From a virus, in IMG/VR virus record IMGVR_UViG_3300042894_001232, positions 1 through 25,734 of that record: DNA of 25,734 nt. The stretch is one strand, 5' to 3'. Position 1 is the first letter of the stretch. The number at the start of each line of letters is the position of its first letter. The notes beneath the pieces were generated by a model. That model saw only the letters and a list, made by a program, of their open reading frames with translations, ran no database searches and was not told the origin of the DNA. This document shows, one piece after another, positions 8,681-17,186 of the stretch. The translations under genes were made by a program, and so were the position numbers.

Positions 8681-8904
8681 GTATCACCATCAATATAACC
8701 AAAGCTAAAGCGATTACTAAAGACCGCCTAAGAGCAGAGCGTACACTTTTATTACAGGCTCAAGATGTAGCGTTTCAACGAGCGTTAGAGTCTGGTGCAG
8801 ACACCACAGCAATCGTAGCTGAAAAACAACGGCTAAGAGATATTACCCAACTAGCTGACCAAGCCACAACGCTGGAGCAGTTAAAAGAATTAGGAGTGTC
8901 ATAA
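8677..8904 (+). CDS. Small tail-fibre-associated protein, possible chaperone part 2
   Basis: A 75-aa helical protein starting at the ATG that overlaps the previous stop (ATGA). An upstream GTG-type extension is rejected because translational coupling explains this start. The sequence opens with ITINITKAKAITKDRLRAER, then a hydrophobic/charged helix, AEKQRLRDITQLADQATTLEQLKEL, and a short tail. It matches the helical half of small fibre-linked proteins in other phages. It stops in a TAATG overlap with the S74 fibre gene, suggesting coupled synthesis with that fibre. Confidence 0.62.
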   Translation: MSITINITKAKAITKDRLRAERTLLLQAQDVAFQRALESGADTTAIVAEKQRLRDITQLADQATTLEQLKELGVS

Positions 8905-9953
8905 TGGCTGTCACAATAAATGCAAGTACAACCACAGGGCTGGTTCAGAGTGCAGATACAAGTGGAATTATTCAGTTACAGAGTAACGGCACTACTGCGG
9001 TAACTATTGATACTAACCAAAGAGCAGCTTTTGTAGCTGGTACAGCCGCACTTCCAGCAATCACTACAACAGGCGATACCAATACAGGTATCTTCTTTCC
9101 AGCCGCAGATACTATTGCTTTTGCTGAAGGCGGTGCTGAAGTAGCTAGGTTTGATAGTTCAGGTAACTTGGGTATTGGTACTACTAGCCCTGCAAGTAGG
9201 CTTCAAATTGGTGACGCAACTGTTTCTACATCTAATGGTATTATTTTTGGAAAATATCAAGCCGCTTCACAATCTAATTTACCAGCTATTCGTCAAGGTT
9301 CTTTTGATGGTGCGGCACAAGATTTAATTTTAGGGGCATCTTCAGGTACAGGAACAGTAAGAGTATTTACTGGTGCGGCAGATTCATCGTTAGATTTTGG
9401 TACAGCTAGTAGTGCAGAGCGGATGCGTATTACCTCTAGTGGTGCTTTGTGTGTTGGAACAACTTCTGCTACAGGTTCTGTACGATTTATAGTTGAATCC
9501 GATACTACAACTCTTAACCCAATGACTGTTAGCAATACTCGTTCAACTGCCGCTACTGATTATACAATATTATTTTATAGGGCTGGCAACATTGTTGGTT
9601 CTGTTCAAACATCACTATCAGCAACATCTTATGTAACCTCATCCGACTATCGTTTAAAAGAAAACATTGCACCAATGACAGGTGCTTTGGCTAAAGTAGA
9701 GTTGCTCAAACCAGTCACTTATGATTGGAAAACAGGCGGCTCATCACAAGGCTTTATTGCTCACGAGTTACAAGCTGTAGTGCCTGATTGCGTAGTAGGC
9801 GATAAAGATGAGGTAGATGCTGATGGGAATATTAAACCACAGGGTGTTGACACTTCATTCTTAGTGGCTACATTAACTGCCGCTATTCAAGAACTAAACG
9901 CTAAAGTAGATGCACAAGCAGTCCGCATCGCTGAATTAGAGGGAGCAAGATAA
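8904..9953 (+). CDS. Tail fibre with C-terminal S74 intramolecular chaperone
   Basis: A 349-aa fibre. The N-terminal part (GLVQSADTSGIIQLQSNGT) and LGIGTTSPASRLQIG (89-103) are common fibre motifs. The C-terminal ~105 residues are a peptidase S74 domain, the endosialidase-type chaperone that folds a fibre trimer and then cuts itself off. SSDYRLKENI (246-255) carries the cleavage Ser (S247) and Lys five residues later (K252). GFIAHELQAVVPD (283-295) follows, and a coiled-coil end (ELNAKVDAQAVRIAELE) should drive trimer formation. Mature fibre should end near residue 246. It is coupled by TAATG to genes on both sides. Confidence 0.9.
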   Translation: MAVTINASTTTGLVQSADTSGIIQLQSNGTTAVTIDTNQRAAFVAGTAALPAITTTGDTNTGIFFPAADTIAFAEGGAEVARFDSSGNLGIGTTSPASRLQIGDATVSTSNGIIFGKYQAASQSNLPAIRQGSFDGAAQDLILGASSGTGTVRVFTGAADSSLDFGTASSAERMRITSSGALCVGTTSATGSVRFIVESDTTTLNPMTVSNTRSTAATDYTILFYRAGNIVGSVQTSLSATSYVTSSDYRLKENIAPMTGALAKVELLKPVTYDWKTGGSSQGFIAHELQAVVPDCVVGDKDEVDADGNIKPQGVDTSFLVATLTAAIQELNAKVDAQAVRIAELEGAR

Positions 9954-11053
9954 TGCCTATAACCTTAGACGGCACAAACGGAATAACAACTCCCATGTAC
10001 AACGGGAGTATTACTGCTAATGCGGTAACCCCATCCGTTAATATGAAGAATCGCATCATCAATGGTGCGATGCTAGTAAATCAGCGTGGCGGTACAGTTA
10101 CAGGTAATGATAGTGCGTACAGTTTAGATAGGTGGAAAGCAAGTTGCGTTCCTGATGGTAAATTTACCATGCAACAATCTTCTACCGCACCAACAGGATT
10201 TATTAATTCGTTGTTGGTAACTTCAACATCTGCTTATTCAGTAGCATCTACAGATTTTATTGGTTTACGGCAAGACATAGAGGGTTTGAATTGCACAGAC
10301 TTAGGTTGGGGTACTGCTCAAGCCAAGACCGTCACCCTAAGTTTCCAAGTTTATTCTTCATTATTTGGTAATTTTGGCGGTTCATTATTTAACAATGCTG
10401 GAAACAGAAGTTATCCATTTAGCTACACAATATCTTCTGCAAACACTTGGACTACTGTTTCAGTAACGATTGCTGGCGACACAAGTGGAACTTGGCTTAC
10501 AACTAATGGTCGTGGTATTTGTGTATTTTTTAGCTTAGGTTCTGGCTCAAGCAATAGCGGTACTGCTAACGCATGGGCTGGTAGTTTTTTAGCACAGCCA
10601 ACTGGTTCAACATCCGTAGTCGGCACAAGCGGAGCAACTTTCTACATCACAGGAGTTCAGCTAGAGGTAGGCTCTACAGCTACTAGCTTTGATTACAGAC
10701 CTTATGGAACTGAATTGTCTTTATGTCAGCGGTATTATTATAAAGAGCCTGATGTTCAATATCGCCCTGCTATTTTAGGTGGAGGCTCTGCTGATTTTCC
10801 AGCAGCTTATATATATCACCCTGTTGAAATGAGAACTACACCAACAACAGTATTTGAAACACTTGCAAGGTTTGATTATAACTCTGGGTCTGCTGCTGCA
10901 AATTTTACTCCGTCAGGTGGAACTACTGCTTATGTTGGGAATACTCGTCTAGGGGTTTCAAGAAAAAACTCAATTAGTAACCCGCCAGCATCAAGCAATT
11001 CAACAAGAGTAGGCGAATGGAATGTTCAATTATCTTTTAGTGCGGAGTTATAA
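9953..11053 (+). CDS. Tail fibre with carbohydrate-binding-like lectin domain
   Basis: A 366-aa fibre-type protein. The N-terminus MPITLDGTNGITTP is a frequent fibre start. MKNRIINGAMLVNQRGG (31-47) and YSLDRWKA begin a large beta-sandwich region, closed by ITGVQLEVGSTATSFDYRP and then ELSLCQRYYYK (about 254-264). This combination is typical of phage proteins with a carbohydrate-binding-like jelly-roll. The last ~100 residues form a further small domain. Its start overlaps the previous stop (TAATG). Sugar or capsule recognition is the family expectation, not shown here. It is low in G+C compared with genes before 7939 and after 11556. Confidence 0.8.
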   Translation: MPITLDGTNGITTPMYNGSITANAVTPSVNMKNRIINGAMLVNQRGGTVTGNDSAYSLDRWKASCVPDGKFTMQQSSTAPTGFINSLLVTSTSAYSVASTDFIGLRQDIEGLNCTDLGWGTAQAKTVTLSFQVYSSLFGNFGGSLFNNAGNRSYPFSYTISSANTWTTVSVTIAGDTSGTWLTTNGRGICVFFSLGSGSSNSGTANAWAGSFLAQPTGSTSVVGTSGATFYITGVQLEVGSTATSFDYRPYGTELSLCQRYYYKEPDVQYRPAILGGGSADFPAAYIYHPVEMRTTPTTVFETLARFDYNSGSAAANFTPSGGTTAYVGNTRLGVSRKNSISNPPASSNSTRVGEWNVQLSFSAEL

Positions 11054-11251
11054 ATGTATAAACTAACAAAAGACCCTAGAACTGATGAAGTTAATGGTGT
11101 TTGCAAAGACGATAAATATGGAATTCCATTTGACCCAGCCAACACCGACTACCAAACCTTCAAAAAAGAAGTCTTAGCTGGTGCAGAACTGCAAGATGAT
11201 ACTGGGAATGTGATGACGGATGCTGCGGAGTATGTAAGGACATTACCATGA
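11054..11251 (+). CDS. Hypothetical small protein after fibre gene
   Basis: A 65-aa acidic, soluble protein beginning directly after the previous stop (TAAATG). It contains KDDKYGIPFDPANTDYQTFKKEV and ends EYVRTLP. The wording IPFDPANTDYQ.F resembles a small protein family placed behind fibres in other phages, where it may assist fibre assembly. No catalytic motif, membrane segment or signal peptide is visible. The next gene overlaps it by ATGA. Function is unknown. Confidence 0.6.
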   Translation: MYKLTKDPRTDEVNGVCKDDKYGIPFDPANTDYQTFKKEVLAGAELQDDTGNVMTDAAEYVRTLP

Positions 11252-11559
11252 CTAATTACCAATTAAAAATTTTAGAAACTCTCATTATTGATGGGGTTCT
11301 TAAATCTATTAAATATTGGTGCAAAGCAACAAATGACAAACAATCTGTTGAGACCGAAGGTAATTGGAAAATGCTTACTCCGCACATAGTGGATCAAGAT
11401 ACGACAGAACACCAAGTTATCCATTGGCTTGATTTAGATGCTACCCAAGACGGCAAACATCTTATAAAATACAGATTACAAGAGCAACTGGATGCGCTTA
11501 GTTCAGCAACAACAACTAAACTGCCCTGGGCCGTGGAAACATTTAAGGTGACGATATGA
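11248..11559 (+). CDS. Conserved hypothetical phage protein
   Basis: A 103-aa protein. The opening [30 protein letters not shown] and the following SVETEGNWK resemble a conserved phage family of unknown function. In that family a beta-strand region is followed by a helical end close to a Leu/Gln helix and a PW motif, seen here as [10 protein letters not shown] and [15 protein letters not shown] overlaps couple it to both neighbours. It is the last gene of the A+T-rich segment; base composition changes abruptly at the next gene. No function can be stated. Confidence 0.6.
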   Translation: MTNYQLKILETLIIDGVLKSIKYWCKATNDKQSVETEGNWKMLTPHIVDQDTTEHQVIHWLDLDATQDGKHLIKYRLQEQLDALSSATTTKLPWAVETFKVTI

Positions 11560-12521
11560 CACAACCAATCGACATCATCTCTCGCGCCCTTAAAGACATT
11601 GGGGCTCTGGAGGCTGGTGAAACTCCCGCTCCTGCGGATTCGCAAGACGCATTTGATATGCTCAATGATATGTGCGACCAATGGTCCAATGAGCAGATGA
11701 TGGTCTTTTACAAGACCGAAATCATATTTACCTTAACATCCGGCCAAACCCAATACACCATTGGTGCTGGTGGCCAAATTGGCGGGACTATTACTGGATC
11801 AATCAGCGGCACAACCTTAACTGTCACCAATGTAGCAGCTGGCGCAATTGCCTTGGGTATGACCTTAACTGGCTCTGGTGTTGCAGCTGGCACTAAGATT
11901 ACGCGCTTTGGTTCTGGAGCGGGCGGCAATGTTAATTCCAATGGAACTTATACCGTAAGCATCTCGCAGACCGTAGCCAGCACAACTATTAGTGCGTACT
12001 ACGAGCGCCCTTTGTCTATTAATTCGGCATTTGTAAGGGTAAACACTAACTCTAATGGGCAGCCTATTGTAAATGGCGGACTTGATTACCCAATAACCAT
12101 TCTTAACTTAGAAAACTATGAAATGATTGGTTTAAAGACCTTAAATGGTCCATGGCCCCGCGCCCTGTACTACCAGCCAAGTGAGGCCTTGGGAACTATT
12201 TTTGTGTGGCCTAATCCAGCGCAAGGCGAAATGCATATTTTTGCGGATACCTTATTTCAGCGCTTTACCACCATCAATGATGAGATAGTTATCCCACAAG
12301 GCTATTTAATGGCCCTCAGATGGTGTTTAGCCGAGCGTTTAATGCCAATGTATGGCAAAGCCAGCCCAACGCAAATACAGATGATTAATAGCTTTGCTGG
12401 TCATGCCAAGGCAACCATTAAGCGCAACAATATGAAACCCATGCAAGTGGCGCGATTTGAGGATTCATTGATTGTAGGTAAGAGAGCGGATGCGGGCTGG
12501 ATTCTGTCTGGAGGCTTTTAA
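11556..12521 (+). CDS. Head-closure / tail accessory protein, P22 gp4-like
   Basis: Packaged-DNA stabilisation adaptor that binds below the portal and starts tail assembly. The N-terminal helices ([18 protein letters not shown], then [16 protein letters not shown]) are the hallmark of the P22 gp4 tail-accessory family. The helical C-terminal half ([19 protein letters not shown]) also fits. At 321 aa it is larger than P22 gp4 (166 aa). About 70 residues of the excess form an inserted Thr/Gly/Val beta-domain at residues 77-147, related to two copies in the next gene. It overlaps its upstream neighbour by ATGA and the downstream gp10-like gene by TAATG, matching the P22 order gene 4 then gene 10. 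Confidence 0.85.
   Translation: MTQPIDIISRALKDIGALEAGETPAPADSQDAFDMLNDMCDQWSNEQMMVFYKTEIIFTLTSGQTQYTIGAGGQIGGTITGSISGTTLTVTNVAAGAIALGMTLTGSGVAAGTKITRFGSGAGGNVNSNGTYTVSISQTVASTTISAYYERPLSINSAFVRVNTNSNGQPIVNGGLDYPITILNLENYEMIGLKTLNGPWPRALYYQPSEALGTIFVWPNPAQGEMHIFADTLFQRFTTINDEIVIPQGYLMALRWCLAERLMPMYGKASPTQIQMINSFAGHAKATIKRNNMKPMQVARFEDSLIVGKRADAGWILSGGF
11784..11996 (+). repeat. Inserted beta-domain, copy A (in gp4-like protein)
   Basis: Encodes residues 77-147 of the gp4-like protein. The core is [10 protein letters not shown], then [16 protein letters not shown], then [15 protein letters not shown]. The same pattern recurs twice in the next gene at 12914-13111 and 13130-13321. Nucleotide sequences have diverged, so the copies are old or independently acquired. 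The role is unknown; such domains can decorate the virion surface. Confidence 0.8.
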
Positions 12522-14392
12522 TGCCAGACTTTGGATTCGTTGGCGCAGCTTACGAGGCGCCCTCTATCTATCAGGATGCGCAGGAATGCATTAATTTTTA
12601 CCCTGAAATAGACCCTACTAAGCCGCAAGGTGACCGTGGCATTATGGCGCTATATCCAACGCCTGGACTTGAGACGGTAGTTATTCTTCCCAATCAGGAG
12701 GAAGTACGAGGCATTCGTACCCTGTCTGGTGGCACCCAAGTATTAACCGTATGCGGTGATTTTGTGTATGTGATGGAATCAGACTACACGCCAAAAATGA
12801 TTGGCCAAATGAATTCCTCTACAGGCTTAGTCGGGATTGTGGATAACGGCGTGAATGTCTACATTGTGGATGAGACTTACCGGTATTGCTGGTTTATCTC
12901 TAATCCATCTGCAGCAACCTTTACTGGATCAATATCAACAACAACCCTAACGGTTACCTCGGTTTTGAGCGGCACTATTGCCGTTGGCCAGGCTATCTTT
13001 GGACAGGGAGTTGATCAAAATACTGTGATTACTGCTTTGGGTACAGGTACGGGCGGAACTGGAACTTACACGGTTAGCGATTCCCAAACGGTTGCATCTA
13101 CCACTATCAACTCGGTTGCCTCGCCCGCAATTGTTACTGGTGCTATATCAGGAACAACTTTAACGGTCTCTGCGGTCACAAGCGGTACTCTTAAAATTGG
13201 CCAAACCATTGAGGGTACTGGCGTAACCGATGGCACCATTATTAAGGCCTTTGGGACGGGGTCAGGCGGAGTAGGGACCTACACCGTTAGCGCATCACAA
13301 ACAGTCAGCAGCACGACTATATTTGCCTTAAATTGGACTGTATTGCCTGCAACCGATGGCCCATTCCAAGGTGGCGGAACGGTTGATATTACCGACAATT
13401 ACTTTGTTTATAACAAACCTGATTCTCAGCTATGGGCTGCCTCAGACTTACTAAGCCCCATTACCGACCCATTATCCTTTGCTAGTAAAGATGGCTCACC
13501 CGATGATCTAGTGTCCATTATTGTTGACCGCCGAGAAGTCTATTTATTGGGTGAGATGTCCTCCGAAGTCTGGATTAATTCGGGCGCGGTGCCGTTTCCC
13601 TTTACTCGTATTCCTGGCACATCCACCCAGCAAGGTATTGCAGCGCAATATTCCATGTCTAGGATGGGTAACTCGTTTGCGTATGTTTCAAAGAACAATC
13701 GCGGCGAGGCAATGGTGGTGCGTATGAATGGATATTTTCCTGAAAGAATATCGACTCATGCGGTAGAAACAACATTAGTAAACCAAAATGTCTCAGACGC
13801 TATAGCGTGGACCTATCAGTTAGAAGGCCATGAAGTCTATGTGGCAACCTTTCCCTCTATTGGGACTAACGGCTTAACTTGGGCATATGACAATACAACC
13901 GGCCTTTGGCATAAGTGGTTGTACCGTAACAACCAAAACGAATACGAGCGCCACCGCGGTAATTGCTGCGCATTCTTTAACCAGCAGGTATTGGTTGGAG
14001 ACTATGAAAATGGCAAGATTTATCAGTTAAGCCGCAACTATTACACAGACGATGGCCAGCCAATCCGCCGGATTCGCAGAGCCCCGCACATTACATCGGA
14101 CCTACAGCGCCAATATTTCCATGAGTTGCAGATTCAGTTCCAGCCAGGCGTTGGATTGTCTACTGGCCAAGGCGATGATCCCCAGGCAATGTTGCGCTGG
14201 TCTAATGATGGCGGATCAACTTGGTCTAATGAATATTGGACAACCATTGGAAAACAAGGAAAATACTTAAATCGTGCTATTTGGCGGCGGTTAGGATTTT
14301 CCCGTGATAAGGTTTTTGAGGTATCCATTTCTGACCCCGTCAAGGCAGTTATTATTTCTGCAAACTTAAAGGCAGAGGCTGGAGAAAACTAA
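12521..14392 (+). CDS. Packaged-DNA stabilisation protein, P22 gp10-like
   Basis: Tail hub/adaptor that plugs the portal after packaging. The first 30 residues, [21 protein letters not shown] followed by ECINFYPE, are characteristic of the P22 gp10 family. Also fitting are YPTPGLE (45-51), [21 protein letters not shown] and the [18 protein letters not shown] segment. It is 623 aa against 472 for P22 gp10. Two tandem inserted beta-domains (residues about 132-197 and 204-267) account for most of the extra length. The gene is coupled to gp4-like (TAATG) and to the following small gene (TAATG). Assignment is strong. Confidence 0.9.
   Translation: MPDFGFVGAAYEAPSIYQDAQECINFYPEIDPTKPQGDRGIMALYPTPGLETVVILPNQEEVRGIRTLSGGTQVLTVCGDFVYVMESDYTPKMIGQMNSSTGLVGIVDNGVNVYIVDETYRYCWFISNPSAATFTGSISTTTLTVTSVLSGTIAVGQAIFGQGVDQNTVITALGTGTGGTGTYTVSDSQTVASTTINSVASPAIVTGAISGTTLTVSAVTSGTLKIGQTIEGTGVTDGTIIKAFGTGSGGVGTYTVSASQTVSSTTIFALNWTVLPATDGPFQGGGTVDITDNYFVYNKPDSQLWAASDLLSPITDPLSFASKDGSPDDLVSIIVDRREVYLLGEMSSEVWINSGAVPFPFTRIPGTSTQQGIAAQYSMSRMGNSFAYVSKNNRGEAMVVRMNGYFPERISTHAVETTLVNQNVSDAIAWTYQLEGHEVYVATFPSIGTNGLTWAYDNTTGLWHKWLYRNNQNEYERHRGNCCAFFNQQVLVGDYENGKIYQLSRNYYTDDGQPIRRIRRAPHITSDLQRQYFHELQIQFQPGVGLSTGQGDDPQAMLRWSNDGGSTWSNEYWTTIGKQGKYLNRAIWRRLGFSRDKVFEVSISDPVKAVIISANLKAEAGEN
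12914..13111 (+). repeat. Inserted beta-domain, copy B (in gp10-like protein)
   Basis: Encodes residues 132-197: [20 protein letters not shown], then [20 protein letters not shown] and TTI. It shows clear protein similarity to copies A and C, with the same order of strands and the closing TYTVS.SQTV.STTI pattern. Confidence 0.82.
13130..13321 (+). repeat. Inserted beta-domain, copy C (in gp10-like protein)
   Basis: Encodes residues 204-267: [20 protein letters not shown], then [20 protein letters not shown] and TTI. It is separated from copy B by only six residues. B and C are more alike than either is to A in the GTG.GG.GTYTVS part, suggesting tandem duplication. Confidence 0.82.
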
Positions 14393-14610
14393 TGACCACA
14401 CCGCAAAACCAACGGCTGCCAACCAGCCCATTGATTGATGATACGGGACGGCCAACTCGCGCCTGGCAGTTGTTTTTGCTTAATCTATTGAACTTCTCTA
14501 GCGCCGCAACGGCTACGGCTGGATCAGCGACTTTACCGGCAAACCCAGAGGGGTTTATTGAAGTGACTGTAAACGGTGAATCTAAGAGAATTCCCTATTA
14601 CAACATATGA
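14392..14610 (+). CDS. Hypothetical small protein after gp10-like gene
   Basis: A 72-aa protein, recurrent in type next to gp10-like genes of environmental phages. It contains LPTSPLIDDTGRPTRAWQLF followed by a short hydrophobic helix (LLNLLNF), an Ala/Thr-rich stretch and a small beta end, GFIEVTVNGESKRIPYYNI. The mid helix is too short to call a membrane span. It sits where P22 carries its tail-needle gene 26, but no needle-like coiled coil is seen, so that role is not supported. It overlaps both neighbours (TAATG, ATGA). Confidence 0.6.
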   Translation: MTTPQNQRLPTSPLIDDTGRPTRAWQLFLLNLLNFSSAATATAGSATLPANPEGFIEVTVNGESKRIPYYNI

Positions 14611-15038
14611 ACGAACAATTACTTGCCCCTCTTAATCTGCCACCAGCTGCGCAAAGATGGCTTATAGATTTCTTTTGGGTTATTCAAGGCCTAGACGATT
14701 GGCGCGATGATGACCCAGTAGAGCCAAAACAGAAAGAAAAAGTAATTTATCAGGTTATGGTGGAATTACCCCAAAACCATTTCTTCCAAAGTAACTCCCA
14801 TAATTTACTGCCTATTGTAAGTATTCTTATTTTGAAGTGGATTGGCGCTAACAAATTAGAAGATAATAGAGAACAATTACACAAGGCCTATATGTGGCGG
14901 GCTGCGTACTACGATTTAATATTAGAGGTAGTGCGTTTAGTCCACGGGTTTGATGGGGCGGCAAGTGCTGCCGAATATGTTGCCAAATTGTATGGCGAGA
15001 CTTATGAAGATTATGTAAAGGAGTTTGAGAATGCCTGA
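14607..15038 (+). CDS. Conserved hypothetical phage protein
   Basis: A 143-aa helical protein. The opening LLAPLNLPPAAQRWLIDFFW and then GLDDWRDDDPV, plus the FFQSNSHNLLPI and MWRAAYYDLILEVVRLVHG segments, look like a conserved family found between head-closure and ejection genes in similar phages. Trp and Asp are plentiful; no membrane helix or catalytic motif is clear. Position corresponds to P22 genes 26/14. It starts in an ATGA overlap and ends 8 nt into the next gene. Function is not known. Confidence 0.62.
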   Translation: MNEQLLAPLNLPPAAQRWLIDFFWVIQGLDDWRDDDPVEPKQKEKVIYQVMVELPQNHFFQSNSHNLLPIVSILILKWIGANKLEDNREQLHKAYMWRAAYYDLILEVVRLVHGFDGAASAAEYVAKLYGETYEDYVKEFENA

Positions 15039-15804
15039 TCCAGTCACCGGTACTATGGCAGCCGTTTCTATTGGAAGCGGCATTATGCAATCAAATGCAG
15101 CAAGAAGCGCTGCACAAATGCAAGCTGACTCGGCTAGTCGCGCTATGGAACAAGAACGGGCCATGTACGAGCAGTCAAGGGCGGATTTAGCCCCATACAG
15201 AGAACAAGGGTATACCGCTCTAAAAGACATAGAACGGATGAAGCCGTTTTTAACTTCTCAATTTGGACCAGAGCAATTTGGACAATATTTAGACCCTAGT
15301 ATGGCGTTTCGCCAGCGAATTGGAACTCAGGCTACTGAACGATTAGCTAATGTTGGTGGCGGGGCAATCGGCGGTAATACCTTACGCGCTTTAACAGATT
15401 ATGGTCAAAATCTAGCAGCTACTGAATATGGCAGCGCATTTGATAGATTTCAGAAAGAGCGGGGTAATATTTATAACACCTTAGCCAATATTGCCGGCAT
15501 GGGTCAGGGAGCGGTAAATACTGGCGTAAATGCTGGGCAAAGTTTTGCAGGGCAACAAACCGGATTAATAACGGGTGGCGCTGCAGCACAAGCAGCCGGA
15601 ACGGTTGGCGCATCAAATGCGCTTGCAGGAGGATTCCAGGGGGCAAGTAACGCATATCTACTTAATCAATTTATGAACAACCGTCAGAACCCAGTTGCAC
15701 CGCCAGGTGGGTATGGCAATGTAACCATGAATCAGCCTGGCAATTTTGGATCAAGGTTGCCGACCACATATGGCCCTGATCAACCATTGTTTGCCGCTAG
15801 ATAA
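15031..15804 (+). CDS. Ejection / DNA-transfer protein, small (P22 gp7 position)
   Basis: Putative virion protein released into the cell with the DNA, 257 aa. The start is set at 15031 because AAGGAG at 15018-15023 is 7 bases upstream; a TTG at 15025 would be too close to it. A Gly/Ala/Ser N-terminus (GTMAAVSIGSGIMQSNAARS) leads into an Ala/Gln/Met helix. RADLAPYREQGYTALKDIER (about 48-67) is a pattern often seen in small phage ejection proteins. The second half is Gly/Ala/Asn-rich (GMGQGAVNTGVNAGQSFAG). Length is close to P22 gp7 (229 aa) and position matches the first of its three ejection proteins. Confidence 0.68.
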   Translation: MPDPVTGTMAAVSIGSGIMQSNAARSAAQMQADSASRAMEQERAMYEQSRADLAPYREQGYTALKDIERMKPFLTSQFGPEQFGQYLDPSMAFRQRIGTQATERLANVGGGAIGGNTLRALTDYGQNLAATEYGSAFDRFQKERGNIYNTLANIAGMGQGAVNTGVNAGQSFAGQQTGLITGGAAAQAAGTVGASNALAGGFQGASNAYLLNQFMNNRQNPVAPPGGYGNVTMNQPGNFGSRLPTTYGPDQPLFAAR

Positions 15805-15827
15805 ATATTTTTTAGAAAAGACTAATC

Positions 15828-17186
15828 ATGGCAATTAATATAAAACCAGACATCTCACTAAGTGCTAAACCACCGGCAACTATGACATTGCCGGAAATGA
15901 TTAATATGGCCCGTGGTGCGCAAGCATACCAGCGTGAGCGGGAAATATTCCCTGAGTTAGTCCAGCAAGCCAAGACACAAACACAACAATCCCAATTTTC
16001 TTTGGATAAAGACCAAACTGCGGGAATTATGTCTATAGTTGGTGGTTATCGAAATGACCCTCGAATTATTAGCGGAAACCCTGATCAAGCTATAGATGCA
16101 ATGTCAGAGATTAGATCAAAAGCGGTAGCTATTGGAATTCCTGAAAAACGGGTTGATGATTTAATGCGGATGGGTATGTCAATTGCGGTCCGCAATCCTG
16201 CAAAACTGCCCCAATATTTTGACAATGTAATCCAATCTCAGATTGGACCTACAGGCCAACAAGGATTACAAACGCCACAATTAGTTACATCTGGTGGCCA
16301 AACTGGCATATTCCGTGGTGGTCCAGCTACTGTAACAACACTACCTTTGCCTGGAGCAGCACCAGCGCCCGTTGGAGTTACACCAGCAGATATGACTGCC
16401 CCAATCCAGCCAAAACCAGTAGTTGCTCCGGCAGCTGGTCCAGCGCCTGTAGTTACTCCTACATCGCAAATGGTGCAGCCAGATACAGGCCGGCTACCTG
16501 TTGCTTATCCTGTGCGTCAAGCAGGCGTACCGTATGCTGCATTACCTCAAGAAGATACAGACCGCGCCGCCGGCAGCCAATATCGCAACGGTTTAGTGCA
16601 GCGGCAATCTGAACTAACAACAGCACGGCGTAATTTGCAAGAAGTTGTTAAAACTGCCCAAAAATTGCAAGAAGAATCGGTATTGCCAGAAACAGGCCCA
16701 GTTGGTGCAGTAAAAAGAAAATTTGCGGATATTGTCGGTGATCCTACCTATAAACAGTTGTCTAAAGATTTGGCTAATGTGCAAATTGCAAACATTAAAG
16801 CTATGGGAGGATCATTAGATACAGTTGGCGGCCAAGGATTAATTCGTATGGCCAGCGGTGATGAGACTTTCCCGCCTGATGTATTGCTAAGTATTGCTCG
16901 CCGAGCAGATGCCGATATTACCAATCTTGATATGATGGCCACCGGAATGCAGCGCCACACTCAAAAATTTGGTGATGCCAACGCTAAACGATTCCAGCAG
17001 ATGTGGTCATCTAATGCAGATTCACGCATATTTGAGATTATGAATATTGCGCGAGATGTAAAAGATGTTAAAAAACGCGAGGAATTAACAAACAAATTGC
17101 TCGGCGGCCTGGATGACAACCAACGCAAAGACTTGTTCCGTCAATACAACAATTTAATCAAATTAACCAATACAGGTGATTTGTAA
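15828..17186 (+). CDS. Ejection / internal virion protein, middle (P22 gp20 position)
   Basis: Large helical protein of 452 aa, likely an internal virion component. Residues 1-150 are helical and Gln-rich. A Pro/Ala/Val linker (about 150-235: PGAAPAPVGVTP, VVAPAAGPAPVV) separates this from a helical C-terminal half (LTTARRNLQEVVKTAQKLQE and later IMNIARDVKDVKKREEL). It lacks signal peptide, membrane helix and enzyme motifs. It is the second of three consecutive ejection-type genes and close in length to P22 gp20 (471 aa). Its stop overlaps the next ATG (TAATG). Sequence homology to gp20 is not evident; the call rests on context and composition. Confidence 0.6.
   Translation: MAINIKPDISLSAKPPATMTLPEMINMARGAQAYQREREIFPELVQQAKTQTQQSQFSLDKDQTAGIMSIVGGYRNDPRIISGNPDQAIDAMSEIRSKAVAIGIPEKRVDDLMRMGMSIAVRNPAKLPQYFDNVIQSQIGPTGQQGLQTPQLVTSGGQTGIFRGGPATVTTLPLPGAAPAPVGVTPADMTAPIQPKPVVAPAAGPAPVVTPTSQMVQPDTGRLPVAYPVRQAGVPYAALPQEDTDRAAGSQYRNGLVQRQSELTTARRNLQEVVKTAQKLQEESVLPETGPVGAVKRKFADIVGDPTYKQLSKDLANVQIANIKAMGGSLDTVGGQGLIRMASGDETFPPDVLLSIARRADADITNLDMMATGMQRHTQKFGDANAKRFQQMWSSNADSRIFEIMNIARDVKDVKKREELTNKLLGGLDDNQRKDLFRQYNNLIKLTNTGDL

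Noticed and set aside
9847-9875. TTGACA inside the S74 fibre gene as a promoter
   Set aside because: The hexamer at the right spacing (ACATTA) is a poor -10, and the site is in mid-gene.
11248-11559. Calling this gene an enzyme or regulator
   Set aside because: Only a conserved unknown-function pattern is visible, without catalytic or DNA-binding motifs.
15025-15030. TTG start two codons upstream of the small ejection gene
   Set aside because: Too close to the AAGGAG site; ATG at 15031 has ideal spacing.
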